A stretch of 64,000 bases of DNA from Caenorhabditis elegans (taxonomy: Eukaryota; Nematoda; Chromadorea; Rhabditida; Rhabditidae). The translations under genes and the position numbers were made by a program. The stretch lies in NCBI RefSeq assembly GCF_000002985.6, contig NC_003279.8:8804001-8868000 (forward strand), given 5' to 3'. Positions 61,467 through 64,000 of the stretch are shown piece after piece. Within the stretch, counting starts at the first letter, position 1, and each line of letters opens with the position of its first letter. Under the pieces are notes generated by a model. That model did no database searches and was not told the origin of the DNA. It was given only the letters and a program-made list of their open reading frames with translations.

Positions 61467-61521
61467 TGACGTCATCACGTGGAAAGCGTGATTTGAAACT
61501 GATGAAAAATGGTGTCACGTG
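61467..61521. promoter_or_regulatory. CRE-like and CACGTG sites
   Basis: TGACGTCA at 61467-61474 is followed by CACGTG at 61476-61481 and another CACGTG at 61516-61521. These are consensus sites for bZIP and bHLH factors. They lie 2.5 kb upstream of the gene at 63977. Use is inferred. Confidence 0.4.
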
Positions 61522-61798
61522 GTGTGGTCAGTGTCTAGAGAGAAAAAAGAGAAAAAATAGAGACAGTGTCATGGGAAAATAGAAAGAGGGAGGAGAAGAA
61601 GTGATTGTGAGAATAGTTCAGTTATTGCCTAACTATCTGTTTCTCTTCACCCTCTCTTATTCTCTTGTTTTTTCTTCTTGGTGTTCTTTTTATTTTCTCA
61701 TAAGATCAAATCATTTTTGTCTGTTCTTGCATCATCTCTTTCTCTCATTGTGTTTGTCATGTGTTTTTGGTGGGTGGCAGAGAGTGGTCTCTTGAAGT

Positions 61799-61815
61799 GA
61801 GAGAGAGAGAGAGTA
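61799..61815. repeat. GA dinucleotide run
   Basis: About eight GA units after 'gaagtg'. Simple repeat. Confidence 0.85.
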
Positions 61816-63976
61816 GTTATGATTGTTGTACCACCACGTCACGGGTGTATAGTTTCAGAACGTATATAACATGATGATTGGCAGAGGATGTTGAGGCTGA
61901 AATTGGTGATTCTCCTTCGATTTATTAATTATACGTTTATTAATGTTAGATTTTAAAAGATTTTCTATTGTACAATCTTTTTTTGATTTTGATTATCTCG
62001 ATACGCCAGAGAGAAAAATACCCCTTATATAATTGTAATTTCACAAAATTCAAATATAATATTAAAATTTTGGTTTTACTTCTTGTTATCATATAATCTG
62101 AGATGAAACGAATAATTTAAATTGTATTGTTTTCCCGATTTTTTAGTAATATGCAGTATTTTTTTTAAACTTATAAGTGGAGGAGCTCTTGTGGAGTTAT
62201 TTCAAAAATTTCTTCCATAATTCTAAAAAGACCCAATATCTTTAAAATTTTAATTTTTTTTTCAATAAAAAAATACCGTTGTGAAAATCGGCAATTGCTC
62301 AGTTTTGTAATAATAATAATAATATTGGAAGTCGATTAAACAAACATTTTCTTAGAGTTTTAAATTTTCTCAAACTTATGATTTAATTATTGTAGGGCTT
62401 TGAAAATGCAAAATTTACCTAAACTTTTCAAAGATTCAAAATTTTGAAAATATTTTAATTTGCCAAAAATCCAATTAAAAAACATTTTTTCAACCCGGTT
62501 TTAGTAAGGGTAAGCATAATCCTCACTGGCGCAACACTTCAAATAATATTTCCATAAAATTAATATTGGATAATTTTTAGATATATTTTTATTATGTTTT
62601 TCGAAAGAAAATAAAAATTTTTCATAATTTAATGTTACAAACTGTAAAATAATAAAAAAAACCACATTTTTTTGCTGAATATTACCATTTTTCAATTAAG
62701 TCTAGAAGAATATCAATAATAGTTTTAGCAAATTATTAAACTTTTTTTCCTCAAAAGACTGTTGTTCCAATTTTTAACTATTTCCCACAATTTACCAAGG
62801 AAAAATGTGAGTTTTGCAAAGAAGTCCTACATGAAAAATAAAATAATCTGCGTTCTTTGTGTCGTACTAGGTGCCGAGAGAGAGAGTTAGTGTCAAGAGG
62901 TGCTGGGGCGGGAAAATGTTATTTTGGTCATTTTCCATGTCTCCGGTGCTCTCTTCACTCACTCTCACAAAATAATAATTATTTATGATTCTTCTATAAT
63001 CCTCTTCAGCTGTTGGTCTTTTTAAATAAATAAGCAGATATAGACATTGCGTGTTGCCTGTTAACTCGAACACACCTTCGCTTTTTTGACAACACTGTAG
63101 AAATTCAGTGCTTATTTTTGAAATTATTTTTTTTTCAAGTTTTGTCCGCCTTTTTAAAAAATCTATTTGGAACAAAAAATAAAATTGATAATTTTTATCT
63201 CCCTAACTACTTTTCACTGAAAGTCATTTTACAAAAATTTGTAGATTTTCCAATTCGTATTATTGATAAAACATTTTTTGAATACTTATGACTTTTTACA
63301 ATTTTTGAATTAAATTTTGACAAAAAAACGAACTTTTAAAACAATGAAACACAGCTTGTGCCGAAAATCAAAAAATTAACACATTTTCATTTAAAAAAAC
63401 AAAAAAACTTTTTTATTAATTCTCTGAAATTCCGAAAGACTCATTTCATTTTCTTAATATGCTTGTACAAATTTACAAAAGTAAGTAAGCGAAATAAAAT
63501 TTTAGAAAGTGTCGTATATTAGTATAGAATCTGAAAATGTTGAACTCATAAACTCAAAAACCAAAATTTGATATACAAAAAAAATAATCCAAACTACATG
63601 GTCAATTCAAACCGCGGGAAAAAAGTACATAAATCGCACCAAAGATTTCCGAAAAATGATGAAATCTGTCCATATGATCTGTTATCAGTGGACGAAGGAG
63701 GTGGGTCGGAAGAGAAGAGAATGGGGGTATAAAATGAAAAGGGAATGGGGCAAAAAATGTGAATCTTATGATTTTGTACAAGAATAAAACAAAGTTTGAC
63801 AATTTTTTTTTCGTTTCCAAGAAACTTGAAATCGTTCTTGTTCTTCATATTCTCGTTTCTTCTTTCATTCTTCAATTTTCCCAAACTTTTCATTTCTTGT
63901 TCTTTAACTTTCTTGGTACAAATTTTCTAACTGAATCTATTTTCAGCAATTTCAAATCAACTCTATAATTTCAAAA

Positions 63977-64000
63977 ATGTCTGGAAAGCTAGAAATAATC
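63977..64000 (+). CDS. First 8 codons of a gene leaving the window
   Basis: ATG with A-rich context (tttcaaaaatg) opens MSGKLEII and runs off the edge. A TTTTCAG acceptor 30 nt upstream (ending 63947) fits a trans-spliced or spliced 5' leader. Product cannot be told from eight residues. Confidence 0.55.

Larger units (their letters stand above)
57273..63976. other. Gene-poor region with element copies
   Basis: 6.7 kb with no firmly supported gene. Contents noted: a relic of the fold-back arm (58142-58250), the second palindromic MITE (59256-59540), an unexplained 147-codon open frame (59564-60007, plus), CRE and CACGTG sites at 61.5 kb, and a GA run at 61799-61815. The right end should hold the promoter of the gene starting at 63977, whose likely trans-splice acceptor (TTTTCAG) ends at 63947. 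Confidence 0.45.

Overview
The window is nuclear DNA of a Caenorhabditis nematode, almost certainly C. elegans (chromosome I, the region of cosmids F36A2 and F29D10). The basis is short introns with TTTTCAG acceptors, spliced-leader-type acceptors just upstream of many start codons, AT-rich intergenic DNA, numerous fold-back elements, and recognisable worm orthologues. Exon models were built by hand from splice consensus and reading-frame closure. All multi-exon models given here close in frame, but single-base errors at junctions are possible.

Region 1 (1-12.2 kb). A minus-strand CID-domain protein (RPRD type, 664 aa) is divergent from phip-1 (phosphohistidine phosphatase). phip-1 has a 3.9-kb first intron that holds the whole two-pore potassium channel gene twk-30 on the opposite strand. 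An NDUFA4-like small mitochondrial membrane protein follows, then rps-15 (uS19) in tail-to-tail orientation. A palindromic element with an 8-bp target duplication sits between the CID gene and phip-1.

Region 2 (12.9-24 kb). A membrane-anchored phospholipase-B/GDSL-family protein has lost all recognisable catalytic motifs and carries a small SR-rich basic protein gene nested in an intron on the other strand. It is followed by a BAR-like coiled protein, degenerate SR-repeat pieces in both orientations, a lysine-rich protein with a CxxC cluster, a 93-aa protein, and an inverted-repeat element that holds a small spliced open frame.

Region 3 (24.4-34.7 kb). One large minus-strand gene, ubr-5 (UBR5/EDD/hyd HECT E3 ligase, 27 coding exons, 2958 aa), with UBA, RCC1-like/beta-propeller, UBR-box, acidic, degenerate MLLE and HECT parts.

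Region 4 (36.5-47.1 kb). A small single-pass membrane protein, a secreted protein with 37 cysteines in a core of about 70 residues flanked by basic cleavage sites, a CW/C-type-lectin gene with a mariner-like element in its first intron, and hum-1 (long-tailed class I myosin, 1100 aa).

Region 5 (47.1-64 kb). Gene-poor DNA with two small zinc-finger genes (BED plus C2H2, 286 aa; a single CxxC..HxxxxH finger, 131 aa), an 805-bp element with perfect 135-bp inverted arms and a tRNA-like core, a second copy of the 8-bp-duplication palindrome, CRE-like octamers, and the first codons of a plus-strand gene at the right edge.

The genes do not form one pathway. They are ordinary chromosomal neighbours (transcription, ion channel, translation, ubiquitin, cytoskeleton). 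The most unusual items are the pseudo-phospholipase, the cysteine-core propeptide, the perfect-arm fold-back element and the nested genes. I saw no CRISPR, phage or prokaryotic defence content.
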